The notes: generated by a model not told the origin, from the letters alone. 38,647 nucleotides of DNA from Rhodococcus jostii NBRC 16295 (GCF_001894825.1 NZ_BCWY01000053.1:1-38647); one strand, 5' to 3'. Positions 1 to 8,433 are shown, numbered from the stretch's first letter. A program made the numbers and translations.

Positions 1-745
1 GCAGGCCGGTCCGCGTTTTTCACAGCGCGATAATCCGTCCGACGGCCGCTCCGGACCGCATACTGCGATCAGGCCCCAGCGACCAACACAAAGAGTCCTA
101 TGACAACGCGCGTCAGGTACGCCGCCACCCCCTCAAGGGGTGCGATGCCGGAGAACTACCCAACGAGAAGGGGTGGCACCAAGAACGACTCGGTCCGAAA
201 TCGACCACGAGCGGTCCCTCATGCCGTCAAAAGGTGGCGTCGAGGTCGGTGACCTTGGCACCGGTTGGGGCGATGAAACCGGGAACGAGGGTGGCGCGTT
301 TGGCTCGCAGCTGCTGCTGGCGGGCGTAGGCCGCGACCAGTGAGGCGACGATACGGCTCCGTTTGACCCGTCCAGTGAAGATCGCCGGTTGGGTGCGTTA
401 AACGGTGCAGAAAGCTGTGGGTTAATTGCCTCCCGGCCGACGAGAATCGGAATCCGCTAGCAACTCGCGGATTGCACACGTAACTCATGGAATCCAACAG
501 TTACGAGTGAAAATCAGGGGCGCGCCCCGAAGTCCGGCGCCCAAACGTCATGACCAGCTGAGATCGGTCGATACCTCGCGCAGCGACCTGAACGAACCTG
601 CGCACACTTCGATACCGGTCCAGCCCTTCTGTTAGGGGACCTGCCGTCTATGCAGGTCAACACATCATTCTGCCGGATCAGTAGCCGGTCGGACGAATCG
701 TCATCACTCCGCCGGCCGGATTTCGGCGGCCCGTACCCTTGCCCC
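1..745. other. Gap with only gene scraps
   Basis: No convincing complete gene is visible here. On the minus strand an open stretch at 227-397 has good GC3 codons and reads as a C-terminus (..VASLVAAYARQQQLRAKR.. ending ..TDLDATF), but it is cut at its upstream side by a stop near 398, so it is probably a remnant of an unrecognised protein. A 7-bp inverted repeat (CGTAACT/AGTTACG) lies near 479-506. A copy of the dispersed GGGGAC repeat sits at 635-660, just upstream of the next gene. Confidence 0.4.
635..660 (+). repeat. Dispersed GGGGAC repeat, copy A
   Basis: This copy begins GGGGACCTGCCGTCTATGCA and continues GGTCAA. Inside it GACCTGC and GCAGGTC form a perfect 7-bp inverted repeat around a 7-base loop. 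It matches copies at 1603, 3461, 8790 and 14597 at most positions. It is likely a scar of an insertion-sequence end, but I cannot name the element. Confidence 0.5.
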
Positions 746-1246
746 ATGTCCGCAGATCCCGGCAGCATCCGCGCCGACGGCCCCCAGGCGCTGCCGAACC
801 TGGCCGCACAGGATGCTTCGGCGGATCCCCACATCATCACAGCCGCGGCGCGCACCGGAACGAACATCGAGCTGCGGATTCACACGTCCATTGCACCGTT
901 CGACGTTGCGGCCGAGGAGTGGTTTCCCGCGGCTGCCGGGTTCGCCGTCACGGTCATCGTGCACACCGTCGACGCGCAGACGGGCGTGCCGCGGTATCTG
1001 CCGCCCGCGGAGCCCGCCGAGTGGGCGCGGGCGATCTTCTCGACCGTCGACTCCGCGCACGGGTACTTCCTCGGCGCCGTCGACCCAGGCACCGGCGTCC
1101 ATCGACGCGGGCAGCTCGCATACCGCCTCTACGTCGACACCGACCGCCGGGCGATTCCCGTTCCTCGGCAGGTGGTCACCTGTCCGCATTACCTGCTATC
1201 GGCCATCGACGGCAGAGCCGAGGTCACCATTCCCACGACGGCCTGA
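746..1246 (+). CDS. Hypothetical protein
   Basis: An open frame of 166 codons with actinobacterial codon use. I do not recognise the protein. I chose the ATG at 746 because the segment upstream of it in the same frame (from 650) is repeat sequence and reads poorly. The protein has no obvious membrane segment. It looks like a soluble alpha/beta protein of about 18 kDa with a central stretch (..AVTVIVHTVDAQTG.., ..GQLAYRLYVDTDRRAI..) compatible with beta strands. It starts 86 bases after a dispersed-repeat copy and has no neighbouring gene on the same strand, so the context gives no function. It may itself be a survivor of a degraded region. Confidence 0.5.
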   Translation: MSADPGSIRADGPQALPNLAAQDASADPHIITAAARTGTNIELRIHTSIAPFDVAAEEWFPAAAGFAVTVIVHTVDAQTGVPRYLPPAEPAEWARAIFSTVDSAHGYFLGAVDPGTGVHRRGQLAYRLYVDTDRRAIPVPRQVVTCPHYLLSAIDGRAEVTIPTTA

Positions 1247-2076
1247 CCCGGCAGGCTGGCCGGTTGCCGGACCACGGTCTGCGGGCGCTGCTTCCTCGGG
1301 TGTCCGATCTGCACGCCCTCCGAAGGGTGCGACCTTGAAGTCACGTCGCTGTTGCTTGCTCATGTGGTTCCTCCATCCGTCTCGATCCGATCCCCCGACA
1401 AGCTGGTCGCCGATGCCCCAAATCGAGGACGACGCCCTGGGGCGGAATCGAGACGGTTGATCCACCCAGGGAGGGCTGCGGCACGTGGATACACTTGTGC
1501 CACAAGCTCATTGCCACTTCTGAGGCCGACCACGACAGACCTCAGGAATCTCCCGGGTGGGAGCGCGGCGACAAGACTACCAGCGCACCGGAGCCCGGGT
1601 CAGGGGACGTGTCATTTCTGCTGGTCAAACAACAATCCAGGGGCGGATACGACACCACCAGCACTGATGCCGAGCCGGTGCCGGCGGTGCGAGTTCTCCC
1701 CCGGCTGGCAAGCTCGGTCGCGGCCGGCCGGCAGCACAATCGCCGTCCTACCGGTCCCGTTAAGCTTCCCGCCATGGCGCTTGGACTCATGCGACGCACG
1801 CGCGCCCACCCCGTCGAACCCCTCAAACCTCGCCTACGCTGCGTACGAGTTCCGGGAAGCGCTGATTCCGCTGCAGGGCATCACCCCTGACCGCTGCGAT
1901 GCCGCAGCCACCGAGTTACGGGACAGAGCGCATCACGCCGGGGAACGATTTTTCGCAGCTGTCGCTGGGCTCCCCCGCCGCGAGCGCACACTCGCCGGTC
2001 ACTGGGAGAACGCCGCGGTCATACGTTACCGGTACGGCTGGAGGTCTTTGCGCGCGCCGAAGACCTCGGCGCCGAC
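1247..2076. other. Gap with a broken upstream frame
   Basis: No intact gene is visible. From about 1800 to 2030 one plus-strand frame has good coding character (..FREALIPLQGITPDRCDAA.., ..AGERFFAAVAGLPRRERT..). Coding character then appears to move by one base into the frame of the next gene, near 2020-2040. This looks like a gene with a frameshift. On the minus strand an ATG at 1363 preceded by GGAGG opens a 55-codon frame of unclear status. A dispersed-repeat copy lies at 1603-1626. Confidence 0.35.
1603..1628 (+). repeat. Dispersed GGGGAC repeat, copy B
   Basis: Reads GGGGACGTGTCATTTCTGCT followed by GGTCAA, so it matches copy A at both ends and copy D in the GTGTCAT block. It lies inside non-coding sequence. 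Confidence 0.5.
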
Positions 2077-2607
2077 ATGCTCGCGCAACTCGCCACCCAC
2101 CGGCGGCCGTCGTTGCCCGCGCTCACCGAACTGTGTGACGTCTGTGCCCATGCCCGCACCCTTGATCAGCACCAACGGCCCGAGATGTTCGGGGCAAGTA
2201 CCTGCAGGGCCACCCGACGGCTTCGCACCTCCCCCGACGACTCGGCCGGCACCAACAATCGGACCACCGGGAGGTCCTGCATTGTCGATCAAGCTGAACT
2301 GCGGTGGCGGATCCGCCGAGATCTGACAAGTCTTCTCGTCGAGAACGCCCTAGCGGGCAACGGAATCACCCGGGAAGCCGAACGCCATCTCGTCCCGTGG
2401 CTGAAACTGGCGTGCGAGACCCTCGACAGTCCAATGAGCATCGACGGTCTCGAGGATGTCGCCGCGCAATGGCGCGAGCGCCGCCGGCCCTACATGCTCG
2501 CCGCCGCCGATCGGGCCGACGTGATCATCGTCGACCCGATCCCTCGTCAGCGCGCGACCCTGTGGTGGAAGCTCGTCCACGGCGACGAACCGCCGCCGCC
2601 GCTGTAA
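2077..2607 (+). CDS. Hypothetical protein, probably 3' part of a frameshifted gene
   Basis: The frame is open for 176 codons from the ATG at 2077. The clearest coding part is the last 105 residues, a helical and charged stretch (..LTSLLVENALAGNGITREAE.., ..QWRERRRPYMLAAADRADVI..) ending in a proline run. I do not recognise it. The frame continues upstream of the ATG without a stop (..LEVFARAEDLGAD..), and the good coding signal upstream lies in a different frame. The gene therefore probably began near 1800 and has lost its reading frame. The middle section (about 2190-2280) is low in coding character and could contain a second lesion. Confidence 0.4.
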   Translation: MLAQLATHRRPSLPALTELCDVCAHARTLDQHQRPEMFGASTCRATRRLRTSPDDSAGTNNRTTGRSCIVDQAELRWRIRRDLTSLLVENALAGNGITREAERHLVPWLKLACETLDSPMSIDGLEDVAAQWRERRRPYMLAAADRADVIIVDPIPRQRATLWWKLVHGDEPPPPL

Positions 2608-2962
2608 GGCGGCACGCGGCGGCGTCGCCCCGGCCGGAGTGGGAAGCTCCGCTCCGGGGCGCCGGCTCGTCGGCGGCGGCCGGATCTCGGGAACATCCAC
2701 TTCGAAGATCGGTGCGCGTGACGACATCGTCCACACCAAGGACTTGAAGTTCGACCACCGCGTAGTGGCGAATGTCACGGGGTTCGTCGAGTCGGTCCTC
2801 TTGCCGCCTTGATCGCCTGGACCGTCACCTGGTCGGGGTCACCGGCGCCGATGCCGATCACGAAGAGTTCACGCATGTCGGCTGGCTATCGCGCGGGCAC
2901 GCTCGGGGCTCCCGGGGACCCGCAAACCACTCACGGGCGGCGGAGCCACCTAAACTAGGACC
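2608..2962. other. Gap holding a cobF scrap
   Basis: Apart from the cobF N-terminal scrap at 2800-2876 (listed separately) I see no gene. Sequence between the stop of the preceding frame and the scrap has mixed frames on both strands. Confidence 0.4.
2800..2876 (-). pseudogene. cobF: cobF (precorrin-6A synthase) N-terminal fragment
   Basis: On the minus strand an ATG at 2876 opens 25 codons whose product (MRELFVIGIGAGDPDQVT then VQAIKAA) has the form of the N-terminus of CobF. CobF is the S-adenosylmethionine-dependent methyltransferase that makes precorrin-6A in aerobic cobalamin synthesis. The GIGAGDP loop is the SAM-binding motif of the tetrapyrrole methylase family. After residue 25 the similarity ends and the frame closes, so less than a tenth of the usual ~250 residues remains. 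No other cobalamin gene lies nearby. I take it as a break-point scrap left by rearrangement; it cannot be functional. Confidence 0.55.
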
Positions 2963-3013
2963 GTGACTATGCCGATCTCGTACGAAGACCTGCTCCGCCG
3001 AGATCGGTACTGA
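2963..3013 (+). CDS. 16-residue peptide ORF
   Basis: A GTG followed by 15 codons (VTMPISYEDLLRRDRY), then a stop and, 10 bases on, a GC-rich hairpin. The codons are well biased to G/C at position three, and the compact gene-plus-hairpin arrangement resembles short phage or leader peptides. There is no strong ribosome site (CTAGGACC precedes the start). Function unknown; it may be chance. Confidence 0.25.
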   Translation: MTMPISYEDLLRRDRY

Positions 3014-3019
3014 CACACG

Positions 3020-3047
3020 AAAAGCCCCCGCCTTGCCGGGCGGGGGC
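3020..3047 (-). terminator. Hairpin, terminator-like
   Basis: GCCCCCGCC (3024-3032) and GGCGGGGGC (3039-3047) form a perfect 9-bp stem with a 6-base loop. Read on the minus strand it is followed by TTTT (3020-3023), as in an intrinsic terminator. On the plus strand it follows the 16-residue ORF but lacks a T run. Confidence 0.55.
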
Positions 3048-3183
3048 GACTTCTCGAAAACCATCCATCCGAGGCTTAGACATCCGGAGGTCCTCCATTC
3101 CGACAATACGCGCTACCCGACAGTCCAGCACCGTCCGCCCTCAGGCGCACGTCAACTCTGCCGCACCGTGGCACCGCTGCCTG

Positions 3184-3327
3184 ATGCTTCTGTGCATCGC
3201 AGTTGTGTTGTGCGCCATCACCGCTGTCGTTCTCTACTCTCCCGCCCCGGAGGTAGGAGTGAACGTCCTGATCGTTCTCCTCAGCGGAGGAGGGTTGGCC
3301 GCTCTCGTGCAGAAGATGCTGACCTAA
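3184..3327 (+). CDS. Small membrane protein, phage holin-like
   Basis: The 47 codons from the ATG encode two hydrophobic segments (MLLCIAVVLCAITAVVLY and VNVLIVLLSGGGLAALV) joined by a short turn, ending in KMLT. Two helices and small size are typical of phage holins, which make membrane lesions during lysis, but they do not prove the function. The frame is open further upstream to an ATT at 3097 that is preceded by GGAGG at good spacing. A 76-residue protein from this rare start would add a basic N-terminus (..IRATRQSSTVRP..). A strong hairpin follows directly. The 16-residue ORF, hairpin, small membrane gene and hairpin together look like a phage fragment. Confidence 0.4.
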   Translation: MLLCIAVVLCAITAVVLYSPAPEVGVNVLIVLLSGGGLAALVQKMLT

Positions 3328-3342
3328 CCGTCCCCTAGAACG

Positions 3343-3384
3343 ACGAACCCCCCCACCCTCGAATGAGAGTGGGGGAGTTCGTTG
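3343..3384 (+). terminator. Terminator hairpin after the holin-like gene
   Basis: A long stem (arms about 3345-3360 and 3365-3380, loop GAAT) with two or three mismatches lies 16 bases after the stop of the small membrane gene. It is followed by GTTGT, a weak T tract. Confidence 0.6.
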
Positions 3385-3855
3385 TATGCGCCCTTACGGC
3401 GTGACCTTGAACCAGTACGCGGTCGGGAGGTCGAAGATGCGGCGGTTCGATGTCGCAGATGGGGACGTGTCATATCCGCAGTTCATCACCGCTTTTCGCG
3501 AGCACGGCGGTGCAATTGGTCTCATGGGCTGCACCATACGATCCGGGCCCGAGCCAATAGCGGTACAGCGCATCACGCCCGCGCTACCGTTCTACCTATG
3601 GGGACGACATTTCACGGGCCGAGTCCCTGGCCGCACATCACCCGCGCCATTCGAGTGAGGGGGCCACGCCACGCCGCAATCGCTTACCTCGGCGAGGACG
3701 CATGTCGCTTGGACGGCACGGGCGCAGACGGGAGGCAGGTCCTATCGGGTGTGCACCCGGGTGTACACCGCGGCCGGGGACGCAAACCCCAGGATCGGGC
3801 ACAGTTGCTCGGCGGCCGCGGTCTGCTGGCGGCGGGCGTTCCGGGCGAGGAGCGC
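3385..3855. other. Gap with repeat copy C
   Basis: No convincing gene. The plus-strand frames have poor codon use. On the minus strand a stretch at 3742-3859 reads as a possible C-terminal scrap (..LLARNARRQQTAAAEQLC..). The dispersed repeat copy C lies at 3461-3486. Confidence 0.35.
3461..3486 (+). repeat. Dispersed GGGGAC repeat, copy C
   Basis: Reads GGGGACGTGTCATATCCGCA followed by GTTCAT. The second half matches copy E (GCAGTTCA) and the first half matches copies B and D. Confidence 0.5.
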
Positions 3856-5676
3856 CTAGCGTGAAAATTCCACTTGATCCGCGAATTGAATAAAACTTGA
3901 TTCGATGTTATCTCGCGTGGCTTCGATCATTGACCCGAATGTGCTAACCGCTTCGCTTACGCGATCCGCTGACTTTATTCCTAGGTCAGTTGCGGGTCGT
4001 AGCTGGGAGGTGAATGCGGCACACGTTTGGACAATCGGTCGCCAATGACTCATTGCGGTATATGGAGATGGATTATCCTTGAATTGGAGTAAGAAAAGAT
4101 TGGGAACAGGCTTGTCGAGAAGTGTTTCTATGCAGTTTCCGATCGCGGCGGCAAGAAGATGGATCCCGCCCCGGGACCTGAAGAATTCCGCACGCGCCCT
4201 CTGGGGTTTAGTACGCTTATCTTCGGGAACCAAATTTAGTTCTGCCTTCTGATTCTCAATTTCCTTCAGCAACGAGTAGCAGAGGACGATATGCCGAGCA
4301 CTCAGGTTCTCGTTGAAGAATTTGGAGTATGTGGAGTCTTGTTCCCAAATTTGCCGCAGTTCGTTGTATGCGAGATTCGGGAATCCATGGAAGGCTGCAA
4401 TCGACTGGGCAACTGTGCTGTCTGCCAGGAGAGTCCGATCGCGCTTGATCGCATCGTTTGCGCCTCCTCGGCGAGCACCTCGGTACAGAGCCTCGGGGAC
4501 GCTCTTAAATTCGTCTCGCAGTCGCTCTTGCACCTCGTCGCGGCTACGGAAGTCTGTTGCCTCAATTTTGTTTTGAGTATTGTTGTATTTGACGACATTT
4601 TCGAGGATTTCAGAGTTCTCGCTTGTGACGAAGCGGATCTGCACCCAGGAATCAGAAAGGCCAGATATCTCGCTATTATTTAGGGTCCCGATAGCGCCGG
4701 TAGTTTGACCCCCATTTACAATGCCGAGGCCCTCGACTGTTATTTTCTGCTGGCCGTCCTCCGGCTCGGTGAAGCGGTGAACTACGGCCGTAATCCCGTT
4801 ATTGTAGATAAAGAAGTCGCCGGGTGTGTTTTTTGCCGTATTCTTAATCCCATAATTGATGTTTCGCTCTGATCTGCGGATGCCCAGGTAGTCTCGCACG
4901 TTGGGCGACATCAAGTCGGTATCGTATTTTTTCCAAAGGTCGCGGAGTTGACTCAGCCTCACAGCAGTGTTGTAGGCCTGCCATTTTTCCCCTGCGAGTA
5001 AGTATCCACCTAGGGTGTCGAATTCTAGTACGTCTTCTACAGCAATTGGCAAGCTCGCTCTTGCGTAGAGATCGTTGATCGTACTTTTCCCGATCTCTGC
5101 CGCTGAAACATTTATCTGCAACGTGGGCCAATGGCGCCTAACGATACTGTCGGCAGTTTTGACCACCTGGTCCAACTCATCACTGACGTTCTTGCTTTCT
5201 GGGCAGTTGTGTACTGACCAAATTTGTAAATCAGTGATCTCCCCGTTGTCCAACGCATCGCGCGCCTCGAGAGCGGCGCTGCGTAGAGTCTCTGGCATAC
5301 CAACGATATCGCCGGTTAACAACCACGTCACGGCAGCATTTAGGTCGCTTGTCTTGCCGGAGGGCGCCTCGGTCTTCTTTTCAGGTTTCTTGGTCGCGTA
5401 TGCCTGGGCAATTACCAACTGCCCACTTGCACGATCAACGGAAACAAGGTCGCATTTCTTGTCGTTGTTTCCATCTGTCAACGCGTCCGCTGCAAAGGTT
5501 CCTACGTCGTCCAGTCCGAGCTTTAGTTCCGCAGCGAAGAGGGCTATCGAATTCCCTTCTCCATACTTGGCCAGGTCGTCTCGCTGGCTAAGGGCGATCC
5601 AGCCGGGTCCCTCGTTCAGCTGAGTCGGCGCTGGGGCGTCGGTCGAGTTCTGATCTGGCGTAGGTTCAGCGGTCAC
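3856..5676 (-). CDS. AIPR-family abortive infection / phage resistance protein
   Basis: 606 residues from a GTG at 5676, chosen because AGGA stands 9 bases upstream and the frame above it is arginine-rich and unlike coding sequence. The C-terminal two thirds have the AIPR pattern: SPNVRDYLG (about 258-265), then FIYNNGITAVV (289-299) and GIVNGGQTTGAI (318-329), then a long helical region. AIPR proteins act in abortive infection and phage exclusion. Residues 65-100 (..DGNNDKKCDLVSVDR.., ..LVIAQAYATKK..) could be a degenerate PD-(D/E)xK nuclease-like core, as in other AIPR proteins; this is inference. The gene and its immediate surroundings have visibly lower GC (AT-ending codons common) than both flanks, which points to recent transfer. 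No partner gene is adjacent. Confidence 0.85.
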   Translation of the reverse strand: MTAEPTPDQNSTDAPAPTQLNEGPGWIALSQRDDLAKYGEGNSIALFAAELKLGLDDVGTFAADALTDGNNDKKCDLVSVDRASGQLVIAQAYATKKPEKKTEAPSGKTSDLNAAVTWLLTGDIVGMPETLRSAALEARDALDNGEITDLQIWSVHNCPESKNVSDELDQVVKTADSIVRRHWPTLQINVSAAEIGKSTINDLYARASLPIAVEDVLEFDTLGGYLLAGEKWQAYNTAVRLSQLRDLWKKYDTDLMSPNVRDYLGIRRSERNINYGIKNTAKNTPGDFFIYNNGITAVVHRFTEPEDGQQKITVEGLGIVNGGQTTGAIGTLNNSEISGLSDSWVQIRFVTSENSEILENVVKYNNTQNKIEATDFRSRDEVQERLRDEFKSVPEALYRGARRGGANDAIKRDRTLLADSTVAQSIAAFHGFPNLAYNELRQIWEQDSTYSKFFNENLSARHIVLCYSLLKEIENQKAELNLVPEDKRTKPQRARAEFFRSRGGIHLLAAAIGNCIETLLDKPVPNLFLLQFKDNPSPYTAMSHWRPIVQTCAAFTSQLRPATDLGIKSADRVSEAVSTFGSMIEATRDNIESSFIQFADQVEFSR

Positions 5677-6251
5677 CGGACCATCCTGGCAGACTCGTCG
5701 TCCCGTGGCCCAGCAGTAGGTGTCACTTGGCAAGGTGCAGATAAGCCCACTCGTGATCAGTGGTGGGCTGATGTCCGCCGGACGGCCGCGGAGACCGCTG
5801 CGGCCTGGCCTGGGCTGCCGCGGAGCGCGCGAGGCTGTCGACTTCCCGAGGCACGGTGAGAATGCGCGAACTCGGCCCGCCACGCGAATGTGGCAGGCCG
5901 AGCTCCCACAATGTGCTGGGCAGATCCGATGGTTACCTCTTTCCGGCGAGCCGGGCAGAGGCCGGCACTGGTAAATGCCGGGGGCGACACCTGGTTGGCC
6001 TTCGAGACGCCGTGGTCGAGCGCTACATCCCGTCGAGCGCTACCGGCAGGTTTCCCGTGTGTCATCAAGTAGCCGTCGTAATGATGGACTGGGCACGGCA
6101 AGCGTGCCGAGAAGACAACGGGGTCTTGTTCATTCCGAATGTCCGGCTCAGCAGATGATCGAACGAGCAATCTCGCCCGAGGCATGCGTCGAACTCAACA
6201 AGCTCCGCGAGCCAGGGTGCCTCGACGACGACCAGTGGGACCGTGTGCAAG
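5677..6251. other. Gap between defence gene and small-gene operon
   Basis: I see no intact gene. On the plus strand an ATG at 6155 opens about 33 codons with good codon use (MIERAISPEACVELNKLR.. ..DDDQWDRVQV). They run into an ATGTCATCTTCGGG string near 6259 that resembles the middle of the dispersed repeats. This may be a truncated gene. The rest has no coding signal. Confidence 0.35.
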
Positions 6252-6635
6252 TCAGAGCATGTCATCTTCGGGTCGGAGCTTATCGAGACGCTCGATCGCG
6301 GTATCGCCGGCAGGCGTATCGCTGGCCGGGTCGAGCAAGACCGCTCGGCGGCCGGCGAGAGCGTCACGGCCGAGCCCAGGCGCGAAGATCAGCTTCTTGC
6401 GTCGTGCGGTGTCCGTCTCGTGGACCGACGTCGTTGCGGTCAGCGGCAGCAGGTCCTCGGCGCGATGCAGTCGCGATGCCAGAGGCTGGCGGTAGTCCGC
6501 GGGGTTCATGCCCGCTCGAGCGAGGCATGTGAGTTCGTTGATGCGGGCGAAGAGGGCATCTGCGGCCGCGGTGCGCCACGGTTCGTCGATGACACGGTTG
6601 GCGGGAATCGGGGCGTTGCGATCGTTGGGGGTCAT
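6252..6635 (-). CDS. Hypothetical protein (last gene of small-gene operon)
   Basis: 127 residues starting at an ATG preceded by GGAG 5 bases upstream. Codon use is strongly GC3-biased. The protein is mostly helical: an N-terminal ~60 residues rich in Ala, Leu and Arg (..AAADALFARINELTCLARAG..) and an acidic end (PEDDML). No family recognised. It is the most downstream member of a run of minus-strand small genes (6252-8398). Because the run shares orientation, close spacing and one upstream promoter, they are likely one transcript belonging to a mobile or plasmid-like module. Confidence 0.6.
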   Translation of the reverse strand: MTPNDRNAPIPANRVIDEPWRTAAADALFARINELTCLARAGMNPADYRQPLASRLHRAEDLLPLTATTSVHETDTARRKKLIFAPGLGRDALAGRRAVLLDPASDTPAGDTAIERLDKLRPEDDML

Positions 6636-6724
6636 CTCTACTCCTTGGGTGGTCGTGGTCGACGAGCTATACAGGTGCGGCGAGTTCGGCCACCCGTTGC
6701 AGTCTCATCTCCGGATGACAGCGG

Positions 6725-6994
6725 CTACCAGACTTCGCCGATCAGTAGGACCGTGACGAGGGCGTGGTCTTCGCGGTTGACGGTTGCCGTCGAGCTCCCG
6801 AGAAGGCTCTTGAGCAGTCCTGGGTCTTGGTGGACCTGATCGGTGAGGATGGTTGTGGTGTGCGAGGTGTTGACCGGGTGCGCATCGGCACCGAGTTCCT
6901 GGTGCATCGTCGACACCGCGGCGTCGAGCGCGTTCGTCAGAGCTTCCGGGACTGTTGTGGCCGTGGCCCATCCCCAGAAGGCGGCGCGTTTCAT
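6725..6994 (-). CDS. Hypothetical protein, 89 aa
   Basis: An open frame with good codon use. The product (MKRAAFWGWATATTVPEA.., later ..TVNREDHALVTVLLIGEVW) looks like a small alpha/beta domain of about 9.5 kDa ending in a beta strand. The start at 6994 has only a weak GGA 11 bases upstream. It lies 40 bases downstream of the 7035-7562 gene and 89 bases upstream of the next one. No family recognised. Confidence 0.6.
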   Translation of the reverse strand: MKRAAFWGWATATTVPEALTNALDAAVSTMHQELGADAHPVNTSHTTTILTDQVHQDPGLLKSLLGSSTATVNREDHALVTVLLIGEVW

Positions 6995-7034
6995 CGGTCG
7001 GTGTCCATCGACTCGCCGCTGTAGAACAGAGCGT

Positions 7035-7562
7035 TCACTGTTTTCCTCTCGTGTGACTGCGGGTGGTCAGGGCGGTAACCCGCGGCTGTCGGGGTGCAGG
7101 GGCCCGCACTGGAAAGTCATGCACCCGCACACCCGCGGGGGCAGCGTACCCAGCGCCACTGACCACCTCGAGAACGTCGTCGTGCAGTGCACCGATGCTC
7201 AGTCCGGCGGTGAGCGCCTGCGAGCCGAGGGCGTAAGTACGCGACTGCGGGTCGTAGACAGCTGGTGTGAGGTACCAACTGGTGCCGTTGGGATTCCCGA
7301 ATAGGTCCTCGAAGTACTTGCTGTGGCTGACACCGGTGTTCGGGTCGACGGTGGTGTCGTCGGTAGCGCAGCGGACCGAGACCAGCGCGAACAGGGTTGC
7401 ACCGGTACCCGGTTCGGCCAGATCCGCGAACGGGGTGATCGTGGCTCCGCGGTCGGGGTGGTGCGGGGAGGTTTGCAGGTGGCCGACGACTTGAACTTCT
7501 CGGCCGTCGATCAGGGCGCGGTAGTCGCGGTGAGGGGTGCGTGTGTCGTTGCGGTCAGGCAT
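7035..7562 (-). CDS. Hypothetical protein, 175 aa
   Basis: The ATG at 7562 is preceded by GAGGAGG at 8 bases. The first 8 bases overlap the end of the upstream gene (7555-7869), so translation is probably coupled. The protein begins with a basic, hydrophilic stretch. It then has beta-rich sequence (..GATLFALVSVRCATDD..) and a Tyr/Phe-rich centre (..SKYFEDLFGNPNGTSWYL..), and ends in a Pro/Arg-rich tail (..RAPAPRQPRVTALTT..). No signal peptide or membrane segment. I do not recognise the family. Confidence 0.65.
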   Translation of the reverse strand: MPDRNDTRTPHRDYRALIDGREVQVVGHLQTSPHHPDRGATITPFADLAEPGTGATLFALVSVRCATDDTTVDPNTGVSHSKYFEDLFGNPNGTSWYLTPAVYDPQSRTYALGSQALTAGLSIGALHDDVLEVVSGAGYAAPAGVRVHDFPVRAPAPRQPRVTALTTRSHTRGKQ

Positions 7563-7869
7563 CGGTGGCCTCCTCGAGAAGTTGATCGATCCGGACTGTC
7601 TTGCGGCCGCGGCGGTGTGCGCGGGCGAGGTTGTTGTACACGCGGGCGCCGAGTCGTACTTGGCCGAGCATCCGGAAGATTCGCCAGTCGGCCAGATAGC
7701 CGGCGTCGCGTGCGTCTTGTTTTGCTGTGGTGATCTGGTGACCGAGCAGTTCGATGATGCCGACCAGGTCCTCTTTGTCCCTGGCCAGCCACATCTGACG
7801 GGTGATGTGGCCGTTCCAGGGTTCGACGCGGGGGCGGTTGTCCCAGTCGGGCGGGAAGTACTCGTTCAC
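7555..7869 (-). CDS. Hypothetical protein, 104 aa
   Basis: Starts at a GTG at 7869 with GGAGG 8 bases upstream. The sequence is helical with aromatic N-terminal residues (MNEYFPPDWDNRPRVEPW) and a basic C-terminal half (..GARVYNNLARAHRRGRKTVR..) that could contact nucleic acid; this is only a guess from charge. Its 3' end overlaps the next gene by 8 bases. No family recognised. Confidence 0.65.
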   Translation of the reverse strand: MNEYFPPDWDNRPRVEPWNGHITRQMWLARDKEDLVGIIELLGHQITTAKQDARDAGYLADWRIFRMLGQVRLGARVYNNLARAHRRGRKTVRIDQLLEEATDA

Positions 7870-7954
7870 CGTTCCGCCTCCCCCGCTTCGGTGTTCGCTT
7901 CGAGGTGCATTGCGGGGTCCTTTCAGCTGGGTAGGTGAGGCTTTCGGATGTGTG

Positions 7955-8149
7955 TCAGGCCGCTGCGGTGACCTCTCGGATCGGGTGCGAGATGAAGATG
8001 TCGAGGAGGTCGATCTCGGCCTGGGTGCCGTCGGCGAGGCGGACGGTCGCGAACCGGGAACCCGCCTCGTCGCGGTGGTATCCGTGCACGCCGACGATGC
8101 GGTCGCGGGGGTGGTCCGGGGTAATGGCTTCGGCGAGAGCGTGGGACAT
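7955..8149 (-). CDS. Hypothetical small beta-rich protein, 64 aa
   Basis: ATG at 8149 with AAGGAG 6 bases upstream. The product (..DRIVGVHGYHRDEAGSRF.., ..ATVRLADGTQAEIDLLDI..) looks like a small SH3-like or Tudor-like barrel. Two other genes of this block (9525-9776 and 9815-10168) have the same look. Function unknown. Confidence 0.65.
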   Translation of the reverse strand: MSHALAEAITPDHPRDRIVGVHGYHRDEAGSRFATVRLADGTQAEIDLLDIFISHPIREVTAAA

Positions 8150-8188
8150 GAGAACTCCTTGTCAGTGGGTTTACTGGGGGTCTGCGGG

Positions 8189-8398
8189 TCAGGCGTGCGA
8201 AGTCGCGTTCAGCTCTACCGCAATGGCGGCGTCGCTCGCGGACTCCGCCAGTTCGCACAGGTCGAAGTGGTCCGCCAGAATTTCGTCTCCTTCTACCTCG
8301 TCGTCGAGGGCGACCGCGGTGATCCGTCCGTCCCGGATCACGATCGATCCCCAGTCGAGCTGGCGAGCTGCGGTGATGACGGCGGTGCTGTCGTTCAT
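8189..8398 (-). CDS. Hypothetical protein, 69 aa, first gene after promoter P1
   Basis: I chose the ATG at 8398 because GGAAGG stands 8 bases upstream. An in-frame GTG at 8425 lies about where the P1 transcript should start and could give a leaderless form nine residues longer. The protein is acidic (..ALDDEVEGDEILADHFDL..) with a short beta segment (..GSIVIRDGRITAVAL..). No family recognised. It is the first gene of the lower half of the operon. Confidence 0.6.
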   Translation of the reverse strand: MNDSTAVITAARQLDWGSIVIRDGRITAVALDDEVEGDEILADHFDLCELAESASDAAIAVELNATSHA

Positions 8399-8433
8399 GA
8401 CGGTGACCTTCCGTGTCGGACTCACGAGAAACT

